Assembly (NCBI RefSeq): GCF_007994225.1
Contig: NZ_VLLL01000012.1
Location: forward strand, 1 to 64,000
DNA length: 64,000 nt
Direction: 5' to 3'
Source: Stackebrandtia albiflava
GTDB lineage: Bacteria; Actinomycetota; Actinomycetes; Mycobacteriales; Micromonosporaceae
Shown: one piece after another, positions 53,386-62,684 of the stretch
How the letters are laid out: each line of letters opens with the position of its first letter
How positions within the stretch are numbered: the stretch's first letter is position 1
Made by a program: the position numbers and the translations under genes
Notes under the pieces: model-generated
Databases searched by the model: none
Told to the model about the DNA's origin: nothing
The model's input: the letters and a program-made list of their open reading frames with translations, nothing else

Positions 53386-53450
53386 AATCACAACTTGCTA
53401 GTTACCATCAGTGATGGTACGGTGTGTGAACATCGAATCACAAGTCGCTC
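53386..53450. promoter_or_regulatory. Operator-like repeats upstream of the XRE regulator
   Basis: A palindrome TACCATCA-G-TGATGGTA (53403-53419, 8 bp arms, 1 bp centre) is flanked by direct repeats AATCACAACTTGCT (53386-53399) and AATCACAAGTCGCT (53436-53449), set 50 bp apart. The region is unusually AT-rich for the window and begins 20 bp from the regulator start, fitting autoregulation. Confidence 0.68.
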
Positions 53451-53850
53451 CATTGAGACAGGATCGGAGTGACGACCGGGGCGGTCCACAGGTCCCCAAA
53501 CCAGCCCGCCCCGGCCCCCTGAACAGATCGGAGGTGTGGCCCCGGATCCAGCTCTCAGTGTGCCATGCGTGACCGGTCGGTCGCGCACAGCGGTGGCGCT
53601 CGTACCCGGTCGGGGGCGGCCGGTGGGCGCTCGCCTTCCACGACGCGCGATTCCGCGTCGTCCTCATTCTCCCGCCGGCGTGCACGACATCCGTCCATGT
53701 TGTACCGGCGGTCTCCCGCAGTCGGGCGACACCCGGCGCCCTGCTGCTCCGGGGCGGGCAGATGTCCACCGGTGGCACCTCCGGGCCACTTCACGGTGCG
53801 TCCCTGCCCGCTCCGGCTCACCGTTCTCCGTCTCGAAAGGTTCCGCCGTC
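53451..53850. other. Gene-free stretch upstream of the 53851 gene
   Basis: 400 bp with no frame that has both a ribosome binding site and family-like residues. Open frames exist in several phases but look like composition effects. A long 5' leader for the gene at 53851 or unrecognised small genes are possible. Confidence 0.5.
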
Positions 53851-54525
53851 ATGGTGATACGCCGCTGCGACTACGAGATCCACCGTCCCGACGCCGATCC
53901 GCCCGAGGCCACCGGGCATCCCGACCCGGAGGTGCAGGCGCGACTGGTCGCTGCAGTCCGGGCGAAACGGCCACGCCGGTTCGCGTTCGTGCAGGCCGCG
54001 ACCCATCCCGACCACCGGACCGAGATCGGGTTGATCGTGCACGGCATCCGGCACGTCGACGGTTCGGCGGTGCTGCTGGGCGACGGCGGGCACCCGTTCG
54101 GGTGGTACGTGTCGGTCGATTCCGCGCTGGCCCGGATGCCGTTGCCGGGCATGCACCTGGTGTGGGTGGACGCGGACCGCGACACCGCACTGTGCTCGGA
54201 CGCGGCGGTCGAAGCCGAACGGCAGGACGGGCGGTACTGGATCGTCTCGCTGCCGCTGATCGCGTTCGGTGCCGCCGACGCCAGGGCGCGGGCGTTGGAC
54301 ATCCTCGACGTCGTGGCGGAGTCCGAGCCCGGCCTACTCCGGCAGGGCACCACGGTCTGCCACGAGTCCGGCAGCCCGATGTCGTTGTTCTGCGAACGGG
54401 AGGGGTGTCTCCGGCCGCCGTTCCACGACGGCGCGCACGACGTCCCGGAATCCGTGCCCCAGCTCGCTCCGGCTCCGGACGCCGCGACCGAACCGTCCGC
54501 CGAGACGGCCGAACGGAGTTCGTGA
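53851..54525 (+). CDS. Hypothetical protein with C-terminal Cys motif
   Basis: A 224-residue protein from ATG 53851 (AAAGG upstream). The mixed alpha/beta core includes RRFAFVQAATHPDHRTEIGLIVHGIRHVDGSAVLL and LVWVDADRDTALCSD. Near the C-terminus a CEREGCLRPPFHDGAHD motif has Cys and His suited to metal binding, followed by a Pro/Ala-rich tail. I do not recognise the family. It overlaps the next gene by one base (TGATG). Confidence 0.65.
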   Translation: MVIRRCDYEIHRPDADPPEATGHPDPEVQARLVAAVRAKRPRRFAFVQAATHPDHRTEIGLIVHGIRHVDGSAVLLGDGGHPFGWYVSVDSALARMPLPGMHLVWVDADRDTALCSDAAVEAERQDGRYWIVSLPLIAFGAADARARALDILDVVAESEPGLLRQGTTVCHESGSPMSLFCEREGCLRPPFHDGAHDVPESVPQLAPAPDAATEPSAETAERSS

Positions 54526-54791
54526 TGGACATCGAGGTCACCGCCGCCGACATCGAATGGGCGGACCGGTACGGGCACGCGCGGGTCTGCGGGCATCTGC
54601 TGCGCGCCGTGGACATCCTGGCGTTGGAGCAGGTCGGGGACCGGCGGCTCGACGGAGAGCTCCGGCGTTCCGCGCGGGAACGGCTCGCCGCGGACTTCAC
54701 GGAACGGTTCCGGCGCAAGGAGGCCGCCGCACGGGCCGACTGGGAGACCCGCAACGGCCGGCCCGCGACCGTCCGCGACTGCGACGGCTGA
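54525..54791 (+). CDS. Small helical hypothetical protein
   Basis: An 88-residue, Arg/Ala/Glu-rich helical protein starting at ATG 54525, which overlaps the previous stop by one base. It is coupled to the 53851 gene. No family is seen. It ends just before a pair of tandem 21 bp repeats. Confidence 0.6.
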   Translation: MDIEVTAADIEWADRYGHARVCGHLLRAVDILALEQVGDRRLDGELRRSARERLAADFTERFRRKEAAARADWETRNGRPATVRDCDG

Positions 54792-54810
54792 ACCACACCG
54801 CTGTCAAACA

Positions 54811-54913
54811 CGGCTTGGGTGGCCTGAGGCCCGGCTTGGGTGGTCTGAGGCCCGCGTCAAATCGGACATCCGCGCCTATTCGAGGCATGTCGATGGGCTC
54901 CAGGCCACCCAAG
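54811..54913. repeat. Tandem 21 bp repeats with a downstream complementary arm
   Basis: Two direct 21 bp repeats (54811-54831 and 54832-54852) differ at one position. Each contains CTTGGGTGGYCTG. At 54901-54913 the sequence CAGGCCACCCAAG is the exact complement of the first repeat core (13 bp) and pairs with the second through one G-U. Two alternative stem-loops are therefore possible in the transcript. Confidence 0.65.
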
Positions 54914-54969
54914 GCGCGGAAACGGAGAGTCGAGAACCGGGTGACACCGATCGATCATGGAGGGGCATC

Positions 54970-55440
54970 GTGTCCATCGTTCACCACGGCGGCGGCGTTC
55001 ACCGCACCACCGTTCACGCCATCACCGCCACGTCCGGCCGTCCCGCCGTCGGGTACCGGCCGGCGCGGGAGTTCCGGGTCTCGCTGCTGCGTTATCCGCA
55101 CGCGCCGTTGGCCCGTCGCGCGGCACGGATCCGCGCCGAACGTGAGGCCGCCGCGCGCATCCCGCGCGAACACCTACCGGTGCGCAGGCTGCGTTTCGTG
55201 ATCGCGCTCGGACTGTTTCCGATCCTGTGGTTCCTGCCGCGTTGCGGCCATTCGCGGTGCGGTGAGCCGTGGCCGTGCAATCCGCTCATCGCGCATCTTC
55301 GCCGCGTCCACGGCTGGCACGGCGGAATCCAGCATCACGTTCACGCCCTCGCGACCCGGCGACGTCGCAGGCGCGCCACCCGCCGCAACCCCGGGGCCGT
55401 CACTCACCGGCGCGTACGCACCGGGGCGACTCGGGCGTGA
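54970..55440 (+). CDS. Basic hypothetical protein
   Basis: A 156-residue, His/Arg-rich protein from GTG 54970 with GGAGGGG upstream. A hydrophobic segment (about 75-93, LRFVIALGLFPILWFLP) is followed by two Cys (CGHSRCGEPWPC) and a strongly basic tail. The composition leaves some doubt that it is translated. No family recognised. Confidence 0.45.
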   Translation: MSIVHHGGGVHRTTVHAITATSGRPAVGYRPAREFRVSLLRYPHAPLARRAARIRAEREAAARIPREHLPVRRLRFVIALGLFPILWFLPRCGHSRCGEPWPCNPLIAHLRRVHGWHGGIQHHVHALATRRRRRRATRRNPGAVTHRRVRTGATRA

Positions 55441-55485
55441 CGGCCCGTCGCGGCAACGGACCGGCCGCCGAGGCGGGAACACGAA

Positions 55486-55516
55486 GAAGCCGCCCGGGCG
55501 AGACCCGGGCGGCTTC
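55486..55516. terminator. Terminator after the amidase gene
   Basis: A perfect 13 bp stem (55486-55498 with 55504-55516) and 5-base loop, 14 bp beyond the amidase stop on the minus strand. It can also serve the convergent upstream gene. Confidence 0.82.
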
Positions 55517-55529
55517 GGTGGGCCGTCGG

Positions 55530-57473
55530 TTACGGGCGGCCCTTGAGTTTCACGTCGGCCGCGTCGACGTACATGACGCGGTTGCCCAACTGCACCTGGT
55601 AGTACACCCGGTCGCCGTTGACGACGATGTTCGGTCCGTCGAAGGTCTTGGCCCAGTAGTACTGCGACTGCACGGTCATGCCGACCGAGTACGCCTCGCC
55701 CTTGTCCAAGGTGTACGGAAGTGCCTCGACGGTCTGTACCGGGACGCCGGTGCCCTCGTACGCCTCCGGTTCGGGGTAGGCGACGCCGTAGACGGGCGTG
55801 TCGTCCCGCTTGGGTTCGATCCACTGGCCTGCGGCGGGGATCAGGGTCGGCTCCCACCAGGGGTTGTAGATCCAGCCCTTCTGGCCCAGGTACCACACGG
55901 CCGTCCAGTTCCACCTGACCTCGGCGACGGCGAAGGTCGCGCCGGTGCCCGCGCGGGAACCGAGATCGCTGACCTGCGTGGTGGAGTCGCCGCCGTCGGG
56001 CCGCAGCCCGATGTCCTTCAACAGTGGAGCGTCGTGGTTCGGTTCACTGTAGAGGAACACTGTGGACGACGGCCGGGACGGGCACGGTTCCGCCGGGGCG
56101 CCGGAGTCGCAGCCGATCATCTCGGGACGGTTGTCCTCGAAGTCGGGCGCGACGGTGACCAGGCGGGAACCCCACTGGAACTCCGGTTCAAGCGGCGCGT
56201 CGAGCAGTTCGAAGTAGTGCGCCCAGTCCCAGTACGGTCCCGGGTCCCAGTGCATTCCCCGGATCGTGGCGGGGCGGGTACCGGGGACGTTGTCGTGGCC
56301 GATGATGTGAGCGCGGTCGATCGGGACGTCGAACCGGTCCGCGAGGTACTTGACCAGCCGCGCGGACGACCGGTACAGCGACTCGGTGTACCAGGAGCCG
56401 TCGGCGGCGTAACCCTCGTGTTCCAGGCCGATCGAGTGCGAGTTGACCGACCAGTTCCCGGCCTGCCAGGCGACGTCCTCGGGCTTGACGTGCTGCGCGA
56501 CGTGCCCGTCCGCGGACCGGAGCGTGTACTGCCAGCTCACGTACGTCGGGTCCTGCACGAGCCGCAGCGTCGTGTCGTAGGAGCCCTCGGTGTCGTGGAT
56601 GACGATGTAGTCGATCTCCATGTCCTCGGGCCGGTTGGCCTGGTCGTGGTTGCCGTAGTCACCGGGTCCCTCGCCGTACTGCTCGTACGGTGCCGGAATC
56701 CATTCGCAGCCCAGTTCGGCGGGGCAGTCGGTGGGCGCGTCGCTCGCCTCGCGCAGTCCCGTGTCGGCCAGTTGCATGGTCTCCGGGGTCACCGGGGACG
56801 CCGCCAGGGTGACGGTGCCGTCGTCGGTGGCCGCCGAGGCGCCCTCGTTGATCAACGCGAACACGTCGTCGGCGAAGCGGGCGGCGGTGTCGGTGTCGGA
56901 GGCGCCGGAGAACATCGCGACCGCGCCGTACCAGTCGGCCGGATCGGCACTGGGGCCGCCGAAGCCGTCCTGGTGTTCGGCGAGCAACGCGGCACCGCCC
57001 ATGATGTTGGCGGCGCTGTCGGTACGCAACTCCTCTGCCGTGAACCCGGTCAGTGCGGCGGCGGCGTCGACGGTCTGCAACGCCTCGGAGTCCAGTGGGG
57101 CGTCCGGGGTCTCGGCGGTGACCGTCATGGGCCGCCGGTCGTCGCCGCGCGGATCCTCCTCACCGTCGTGGTGGTGGCCGGTGCCGCCCGCCGTGGCGTA
57201 GGCGACGTCGGTCAGGTGCATGGGACCGAACCCGCCGGTGGTGCTGTGCTCACCGTCGTGGTCCCGCCACCGCGACTGCATGTAGGACACCGCGAGCAGC
57301 ACCTCTTCGGGCACCGCGTACTGGGCGGCGGCCTGACCGAACTCGGCCTGCCGGTCGGCGGGGGGTTCCGCCTGCGCGGTCCCTCCGGAACCGGCCGCGA
57401 CGCCGGCCGTCATGGCCAGTGCCGTCAGGGCGACGGCGGCTCGCCGGCCGTGCCTGAGATCTCGTGGTCGCAT
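55530..57473 (-). CDS. Secreted N-acetylmuramoyl-L-alanine amidase (Amidase_2)
   Basis: A 647-residue exported protein. A signal peptide (cleavage near AQA-EPP, 36) leads into a helical, lysozyme-like region (VPEEVLLAVSYMQSRW...YGAVAMFSG, about 55-190) found in large actinobacterial amidases. The Amidase_2 domain (about 280-430) has IDYIVIHDTEGS, HSIGLEHEG and AHIIGHDNVPGTR, supplying the zinc His ligands. The C-terminal 200 residues hold SH3-like segments (WTAVWYLGQKGWIYNP). ATG 57473 follows a GGGAGGG-type site. Confidence 0.9.
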   Translation of the reverse strand: MRPRDLRHGRRAAVALTALAMTAGVAAGSGGTAQAEPPADRQAEFGQAAAQYAVPEEVLLAVSYMQSRWRDHDGEHSTTGGFGPMHLTDVAYATAGGTGHHHDGEEDPRGDDRRPMTVTAETPDAPLDSEALQTVDAAAALTGFTAEELRTDSAANIMGGAALLAEHQDGFGGPSADPADWYGAVAMFSGASDTDTAARFADDVFALINEGASAATDDGTVTLAASPVTPETMQLADTGLREASDAPTDCPAELGCEWIPAPYEQYGEGPGDYGNHDQANRPEDMEIDYIVIHDTEGSYDTTLRLVQDPTYVSWQYTLRSADGHVAQHVKPEDVAWQAGNWSVNSHSIGLEHEGYAADGSWYTESLYRSSARLVKYLADRFDVPIDRAHIIGHDNVPGTRPATIRGMHWDPGPYWDWAHYFELLDAPLEPEFQWGSRLVTVAPDFEDNRPEMIGCDSGAPAEPCPSRPSSTVFLYSEPNHDAPLLKDIGLRPDGGDSTTQVSDLGSRAGTGATFAVAEVRWNWTAVWYLGQKGWIYNPWWEPTLIPAAGQWIEPKRDDTPVYGVAYPEPEAYEGTGVPVQTVEALPYTLDKGEAYSVGMTVQSQYYWAKTFDGPNIVVNGDRVYYQVQLGNRVMYVDAADVKLKGRP

Positions 57474-57654
57474 CGACCCTCCCTGGGCATTCGAGGAGAG
57501 CCCACCAACACCGGGAGGCAGCGCGCCGCCCAGCGGCATCGAGGGCAGCCGACCGGGCTGGTCGGCATTCGAGGAATACCACCAGCAGGTTCCATGAGGC
57601 GGCCATAATCCGCCGGCCGCCGCCACCCGGTGTGCGGGCCGATGTGGAGACGGG

Positions 57655-58392
57655 TCAGGCGATGGGGACGTTCTCGGCCGAGGCGGACACCACCATGGCG
57701 TCCTGTTCCAGCCGCAGGTCCTCCAGCGTCAACCCGTACGGCAGTTCCGGGACCGCGATCTGCCGTGTGAAGTTCTGCGCCATGGTGTCCAACAGGCCCT
57801 GGCCGCCCTGGGGCAGTTCGACGCCGTCGGCGGTGAAGCCCTGCCCGGTCACCTGGAGGACGGTGCCGTCGAAGGTGACGGACGCCGTTCCCGTCACCGG
57901 GATCTGTTGCCCGAACACGTCGACGTTCGCCTTGATCTCCAGCATGCCGTCGCCCAGGGGCGTGATCGTCGCCGACGTCGCCTCCTCCAGCACCGTCGTC
58001 AACGACTCGTAGGAGATGTGGCCGTCGGCGGTCATCCGGCCGGCCACGATCGGCCCGGAACCGTTCATGACGTCCGACAGGGCGGCCGTCACCGAGGTCG
58101 CCTGGATCTCCAGTCTCGGCAGTGTCAGTTCACCCGACGACAGGTCGACGAGGTTGATGTCTATCTGCTGGTACTCGCCTCCCAACACCTGGGTCAGAAA
58201 CGGGAAGCCCGCGATGTCGACGTCCGGTGGCCGTTGGGAACGCACCCCGTGGTCGGCCGCCCGGTCCGCGATCAGTCCGGAGATCCTGTCCTCGGCGACG
58301 CCGGCCGCCACCCGGTCGCCGACGACCAGGATCCCGGCGACGACGCCCAGTGAGATCAGCGAGATGATCAGCTTCTTACGACGTGATGCCAT
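57655..58392 (-). CDS. LmeA-like phospholipid-binding protein (DUF2993)
   Basis: A 245-residue protein with an N-terminal signal-anchor (about 8-30) and the DUF2993 domain. DIAGFPFLTQVLGGEYQQIDI is the family hallmark, and LPYGLTLEDLRLEQDAMVVSASAENV closes the domain. In mycobacteria LmeA is a periplasmic lipid-binding protein needed for mannan elongation. It precedes the CdsA-like gene on the same strand by about 27 bp, so the two are probably cotranscribed. Confidence 0.85.
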   Translation of the reverse strand: MASRRKKLIISLISLGVVAGILVVGDRVAAGVAEDRISGLIADRAADHGVRSQRPPDVDIAGFPFLTQVLGGEYQQIDINLVDLSSGELTLPRLEIQATSVTAALSDVMNGSGPIVAGRMTADGHISYESLTTVLEEATSATITPLGDGMLEIKANVDVFGQQIPVTGTASVTFDGTVLQVTGQGFTADGVELPQGGQGLLDTMAQNFTRQIAVPELPYGLTLEDLRLEQDAMVVSASAENVPIA

Positions 58393-58419
58393 CGAGGAGT
58401 GCTCCTGTCGGAAGAGAGG

Positions 58420-59334
58420 TCAGAGTCCGCGGACGATGTAGTACACGCTGAGCAGGTACACCACCGGCGCGACGGTGGCGAACGCCAGGAGCGGCCCGAG
58501 CCCGTGGCGTACCGGCCATGGTGCCACGCCGTCGCCATCGATCCGGCGGCCCGCATGGCTGTACCCGGCCGACAGGTCTCCCAAAACGGCGACCAGGCCG
58601 ATCACGAGGCCCCCCATCGCGGCCTTGTCGGGTGTGGGACCGTCCAGCAACACCCCCGCGTACGCGGCGGCGGCGGTGCCGACCATCCCGCCGATGACGA
58701 CGCCGAACGCGCCGCGCGGCACCTGCCGGTTGATGCGGGGCTTCGGGATCGTCAGGTCGATGGCGCGGGCCGTCATGACGGCGGTCCCGGCGGCGATGAC
58801 GCAGGTCCACAGGGCGGCCTGCCCGCCGGGGTGCCGGAGCAGGCCGATGAACCCGGAGTACGCGGCGGCCAGGACGGCCAGGTACGCGGCGGCGCCCATC
58901 GACACCGTCAACTTCTCGCGGGCCTCGCCGCGGAAGAACTGACCGATCACGGCGACACCGAACGCGCCCGCGAGGACGTAGACGAGGCCGCCCGGGTCGA
59001 ACGGGTCGGTGTAGAGCATCACGAGGTCGGCGCCGAGCGCGGCGACCAGGCCGGCGCCGGCGACCACGAACGGGCCGGGCGGTCGGCGGTGCAGGACGTA
59101 ACCGACCACCGTGAGGACCTGCAGGCCGGCGATTCCGGCGGTGAACACGAGCCGGTCGAGCCCGGCACCGAACAGGATTCCGCAGGTCACGAGCAACACC
59201 CAGACGACGACCGCGGCCGAGGCGAGCCGCCGGGGCGTGGGCGGCGGCATCGTGGGGTCACTGTAATCGGGCTCGGCGGGCGCCGGAGCGGCTTCAGGCC
59301 GGGGACGGGCGGGCCGGTGCCTGGGATCAATCAC
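58420..59334 (-). CDS. Polytopic membrane protein, CdsA-like
   Basis: A 304-residue protein from GTG 59334 with a Pro/Ala-rich N-terminal tail and about eight hydrophobic segments. The C-terminal region (RGAFGVVIGGMVGTAAAAYAG, then GLVIGLVAVLGDLSAGYSHAGRRIDG) resembles phosphatidate cytidylyltransferases in placement of a Gly-rich helix and a Gly-Asp-Leu motif, but the strict CdsA signature S-x-x-K-R-x-x-x-x-K-D is absent. It may be a related transferase or a transporter. A start at 59373 is also possible. Confidence 0.6.
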   Translation of the reverse strand: MIDPRHRPARPRPEAAPAPAEPDYSDPTMPPPTPRRLASAAVVVWVLLVTCGILFGAGLDRLVFTAGIAGLQVLTVVGYVLHRRPPGPFVVAGAGLVAALGADLVMLYTDPFDPGGLVYVLAGAFGVAVIGQFFRGEAREKLTVSMGAAAYLAVLAAAYSGFIGLLRHPGGQAALWTCVIAAGTAVMTARAIDLTIPKPRINRQVPRGAFGVVIGGMVGTAAAAYAGVLLDGPTPDKAAMGGLVIGLVAVLGDLSAGYSHAGRRIDGDGVAPWPVRHGLGPLLAFATVAPVVYLLSVYYIVRGL

Positions 59335-59602
59335 GCCGTCGAGATTACGTGTCGCGTCGATCCGGTACGGCACGGCCGGACGGGCGTGACTGATTCACAC
59401 GGGAAACGGGTATGACGGCTCTGCACGGCGTGGAGGCGGGCCCTTTCACCGGGCCGAAACGGCGGAAACACCGCTGTAACGATTCGGGGGCATGATGTCA
59501 ACGATCGAGGTCGACAAGCCGCCCGGGCACCGATAGGGTGGCAGGCAGTCCCCCCGCCGCCGACGTCGGGCCGCCCGATACGCGCTGCATGTAGGAGACA
59601 CT

Positions 59603-60316
59603 GTGGACATCACCATCCTCACCTCACTGGCCTCGCCGGAGACGGCGGGGACGGTGCTTCCGGCGCTGGACCTGCTACCGCATCGATGCCGTTGCACCCG
59701 CCCCGACGTGGGGGTGCTGCTGGCGGGGCCGCACGCCGACGTGGTGATGGTCGACGCCCGCGCCGACCTGGCCGAAGCGCGTTCCACGTGCCGTGTCCTG
59801 AAATCGACGGGACTGACGGTGCCGTTGATCGCGGTACTGACCGAGGCGGGGCTCGCCGCCGTTCACGCCGACTGGGACGTGGACGACGTCATCGTGGCGG
59901 GCGCGGGGCCGGCCGAGGTGGAGGCGCGGCTGCGGCTCGCGGCGGGACGTTCCGCCGCCGAGGTCGACACCGGCCGTTCGGTGATCCGCTCCGGCGACCT
60001 CACGATCGACCCGGACACGTACGCGGCGAAGCTGCGGGGCCGCCCGCTCGACCTCACGTACAAGGAGTTCGAGCTGCTCCGGTTCCTCGCGCAGCACCCC
60101 GGCCGGGTGTTCTCACGGGACCAACTGCTGCGGGAGGTGTGGGGCTACGACTACTTCGGCGGCACCCGCACCGTGGACGTCCACGTGCGGCGGCTCCGCG
60201 CGAAACTCGGCAGCGAGAACGAGGCGATGATCGGCACCGTCCGGCAGGTCGGTTACAAGTTCGTGTCGCCGCCGGCGAAGCCGCTCCCCGAGGACGCGAC
60301 GGTCAAGACCGGCTGA
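59603..60316 (+). CDS. glnR: GlnR-type OmpR-family regulator
   Basis: A 237-residue regulator. The receiver-like N-terminus (1-110) contains [14 protein letters not shown] and the [25 protein letters not shown] block typical of GlnR. The winged helix (about 130-225) contains [51 protein letters not shown]. Acidic-pocket residues of true receivers are missing at the N-terminus, so phosphorylation is unlikely. GlnR controls nitrogen metabolism in actinobacteria. The LmeA gene nearby agrees with the glnR neighbourhood I recall, though a paralogous regulator cannot be excluded. Confidence 0.75.
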   Translation: MDITILTSLASPETAGTVLPALDLLPHRCRCTRPDVGVLLAGPHADVVMVDARADLAEARSTCRVLKSTGLTVPLIAVLTEAGLAAVHADWDVDDVIVAGAGPAEVEARLRLAAGRSAAEVDTGRSVIRSGDLTIDPDTYAAKLRGRPLDLTYKEFELLRFLAQHPGRVFSRDQLLREVWGYDYFGGTRTVDVHVRRLRAKLGSENEAMIGTVRQVGYKFVSPPAKPLPEDATVKTG

Positions 60317-60322
60317 CCGGCG

Positions 60323-62671
60323 TCACGGGACGGCCCGGTAGGTGAGGTAGTAGTCGGTGAGCACGTCGAGGTCCATGGCGGGCACGGTGTTCACCTGGCG
60401 GGCGTCCAGGACCGCGAGGCACCGCGGATGGTCCTCGTCCCAATAGGACAGCGACGCGGACGTGTGGTAGGCGTACGAGCGGTGGGCGGTGTCCGCCGTC
60501 CCCTCGTGGTCCTCCCTCAGATGCGCGGTCCGGGCGGCGAGGGCGACGGTCTCCAGGCGCATGAAGTGCACCTCCTGGATCTCGGGCTCGTCGACGGTGC
60601 ACACGTGGGCCTCGAAGGACTTCGCGACCTCCTCGGGTTCACAACCGGTCAACACCTGCGGCCAATCACCGATGAACGCGATCATCTCGTCGGACATGCC
60701 CTCGGTGACGGTGCCGACGTGGTCGAGCCACTGGGTGACCTCGTACGTCGCGGTGCCGATCGGGATCAAGGCCGCCATGGCGGTGACGCCGACGCGGACC
60801 GACCGGCCGCGCAACCAACGCGGCACACCGTGGAGCACCGATCTCCACGGCCGCAGGCCGAACAACGCGCCGGCGACCATCAGCGCGCCTCCACTGTAGA
60901 GTGCGATCGTGTCGTAGGTGCCGAAGACGTTCAGGCAGCACATCGCGCCCGCCGGTATCGCCATGGCCGCGAGCATCGGATTGCGGTGGCGCGTCAACAG
61001 GGCCGGCACCGCCACCGCCGTCGCCGCCGCGCCGAGGTCCAGCAGGAACCACCACTCCGTGGACTCCATGGCGACGACCCGTCCCAGACCATATGCCCCC
61101 GTGGCCGCCACGTTGACGAAGTACACCACCTGCAGGGCGAGGACGGCCACCCGCACGGCCCGCCGGTGAAGCAGCCACGAGAGTCCGAACACGGTGAGTG
61201 TCAGCGCCACGCCCACCCAAGCGGGAAGATCCACGACCGACACCCGCAACGCGAAGAGGACCTGCACCGCCATCGTCACCCGGGCGATGAGCAGTGCGCG
61301 ACGCGGCGGGACACCGTTTGGACCGGGGTCGGCGGCCGGGTCCGGCTGCGACGGCGGGCGCGAGGATTCGCCGCCGGCCGGCCTCGGTCGCGACTCTGCA
61401 GCGATCGGCGGCGGGGCCACGGCTCCCGGAGGTGGGGTCGTGACCGGAGGTGACGGCGGGAGCAGTGTCACGGGTTGCGGCTCCGACGCGATCGGCGAAG
61501 ACAAGACCGCCACCGAGTGCGACGACACCGGCGGCGCGGCCGCCACCGCCGGTTCCGGTGGCACGGTGGCCGGGACGGGCGGCACCGCCGAAGGGGCCGT
61601 GGCCCGGTTCGCCGTGTCGGCCGACAGGAGTGCACCGTGGGCTACCACCTGCTCCACCTGGTCGGTGATCGTCGGCGCGTGGCCGAGTTCCCGGTGCATC
61701 GTGGTGGCGACCGACGGCATCCGGGAGGCGCCGCCGACGAGGAAGACACCGGCGATCTCCGAGTCGGTGACACCGGAGGACCGGATCACCGCCCGCATCA
61801 CCCGGACCGCCCGGGCCAGCAGCGGCCGGGTGAGCGCGTCGAGTTCGTCCCGGGTGAGATGGGTGTCGACGTCGAGTGTCGGCACGTACAGGTCCGCCCC
61901 ACTGCGCCGCGACAGGGTCTCCTTGGTCTGCCGGATGTCCTCGTGGAAGTTGCGCCAGGCGCGGCGCTGCGCACCCGTCGTCGGGGACAGCAGCGCGTTC
62001 CAGTCGCCGGGCCGGTCGATCCGGTGACGGAGGTGCGTGATGATCGCGGCATCGACGTCGACGCCGCCGAGGTCGTCGAGCCCGTCGACCGTCACCACCT
62101 CGAAACCGGTGCCGGTGCGTCTCACCACGGCGGCGTCGAAGGTGCCGCCGCCGAAGTCGTGCACCACCACCACCGAACCCGTCGGCACGTCGTGTGCCAG
62201 CCGGGTCAGGTAGTAGTGCGCGGCGGCGACCGGTTCCGGCACGAACACCGGCGAGACGAGGCCGGCCTGCTCGGCGGCGTCCCGCAGTACGAGCAGCCGG
62301 GTCGGGCCCCACTGCGCGGGGTGTGTGAGGACCGTGGTGCCGGGTGTCTCGCCCAGGACCCGCACCGCCTCGTCCCACGCCCGGCCCAGCACCGCGGCGA
62401 ACAACGCCACCACGGTGAACTCCTCGTCCCCCAACAGGACGGTGACGTCGTCGATGCGGCGCTTGGGATGCGGTTCGAAACAGGCGGGCCTGAAGTGGGC
62501 CGCGTCCACCGCCTCCCGGCCCACCGTCAGACCCTCGGCCGCCGCGAACACGGCCGAGGGCAGCAACGGCGTCGCGTCGAACAGCAACGGCTCCACCCGC
62601 CCGTCGGCACGCCTCACGACGGCGACCGTGTGTGAGGTTCCGAAGTCGACAGACAGTGCGGCACCGGGCAT
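60323..62671 (-). CDS. Hsp70-like ATPase fused to a membrane domain
   Basis: A 782-residue protein. Residues 1-360 are an Hsp70/actin-type ATPase with VDFGTSHT (8-15), DFGGGT (172-177) and VGGASRMP near 318. A long Pro/Ala/Ser linker (about 365-450) replaces the substrate-binding domain. About six hydrophobic helices (460-640) follow, then an acidic soluble tail with EIQEVHFMRLET. It therefore looks like a membrane-bound Hsp70-type sensor rather than a chaperone. The upstream membrane gene ends 13 bp away, so they form a unit. Confidence 0.85.
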   Translation of the reverse strand: MPGAALSVDFGTSHTVAVVRRADGRVEPLLFDATPLLPSAVFAAAEGLTVGREAVDAAHFRPACFEPHPKRRIDDVTVLLGDEEFTVVALFAAVLGRAWDEAVRVLGETPGTTVLTHPAQWGPTRLLVLRDAAEQAGLVSPVFVPEPVAAAHYYLTRLAHDVPTGSVVVVHDFGGGTFDAAVVRRTGTGFEVVTVDGLDDLGGVDVDAAIITHLRHRIDRPGDWNALLSPTTGAQRRAWRNFHEDIRQTKETLSRRSGADLYVPTLDVDTHLTRDELDALTRPLLARAVRVMRAVIRSSGVTDSEIAGVFLVGGASRMPSVATTMHRELGHAPTITDQVEQVVAHGALLSADTANRATAPSAVPPVPATVPPEPAVAAAPPVSSHSVAVLSSPIASEPQPVTLLPPSPPVTTPPPGAVAPPPIAAESRPRPAGGESSRPPSQPDPAADPGPNGVPPRRALLIARVTMAVQVLFALRVSVVDLPAWVGVALTLTVFGLSWLLHRRAVRVAVLALQVVYFVNVAATGAYGLGRVVAMESTEWWFLLDLGAAATAVAVPALLTRHRNPMLAAMAIPAGAMCCLNVFGTYDTIALYSGGALMVAGALFGLRPWRSVLHGVPRWLRGRSVRVGVTAMAALIPIGTATYEVTQWLDHVGTVTEGMSDEMIAFIGDWPQVLTGCEPEEVAKSFEAHVCTVDEPEIQEVHFMRLETVALAARTAHLREDHEGTADTAHRSYAYHTSASLSYWDEDHPRCLAVLDARQVNTVPAMDLDVLTDYYLTYRAVP

Positions 62672-62684
62672 GCGTGAATCCTAT

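Noticed and set aside
53536-53850. N-terminal extension of the 53851 gene
   Set aside because: The added 105 residues are Arg/Pro-rich without conserved features; ATG 53851 has a ribosome binding site.
55269-57608. 779-codon plus-strand frame opposite the amidase gene
   Set aside because: Antisense shadow of a well-supported amidase; composition is Val/Gly/Arg-rich without domain features.
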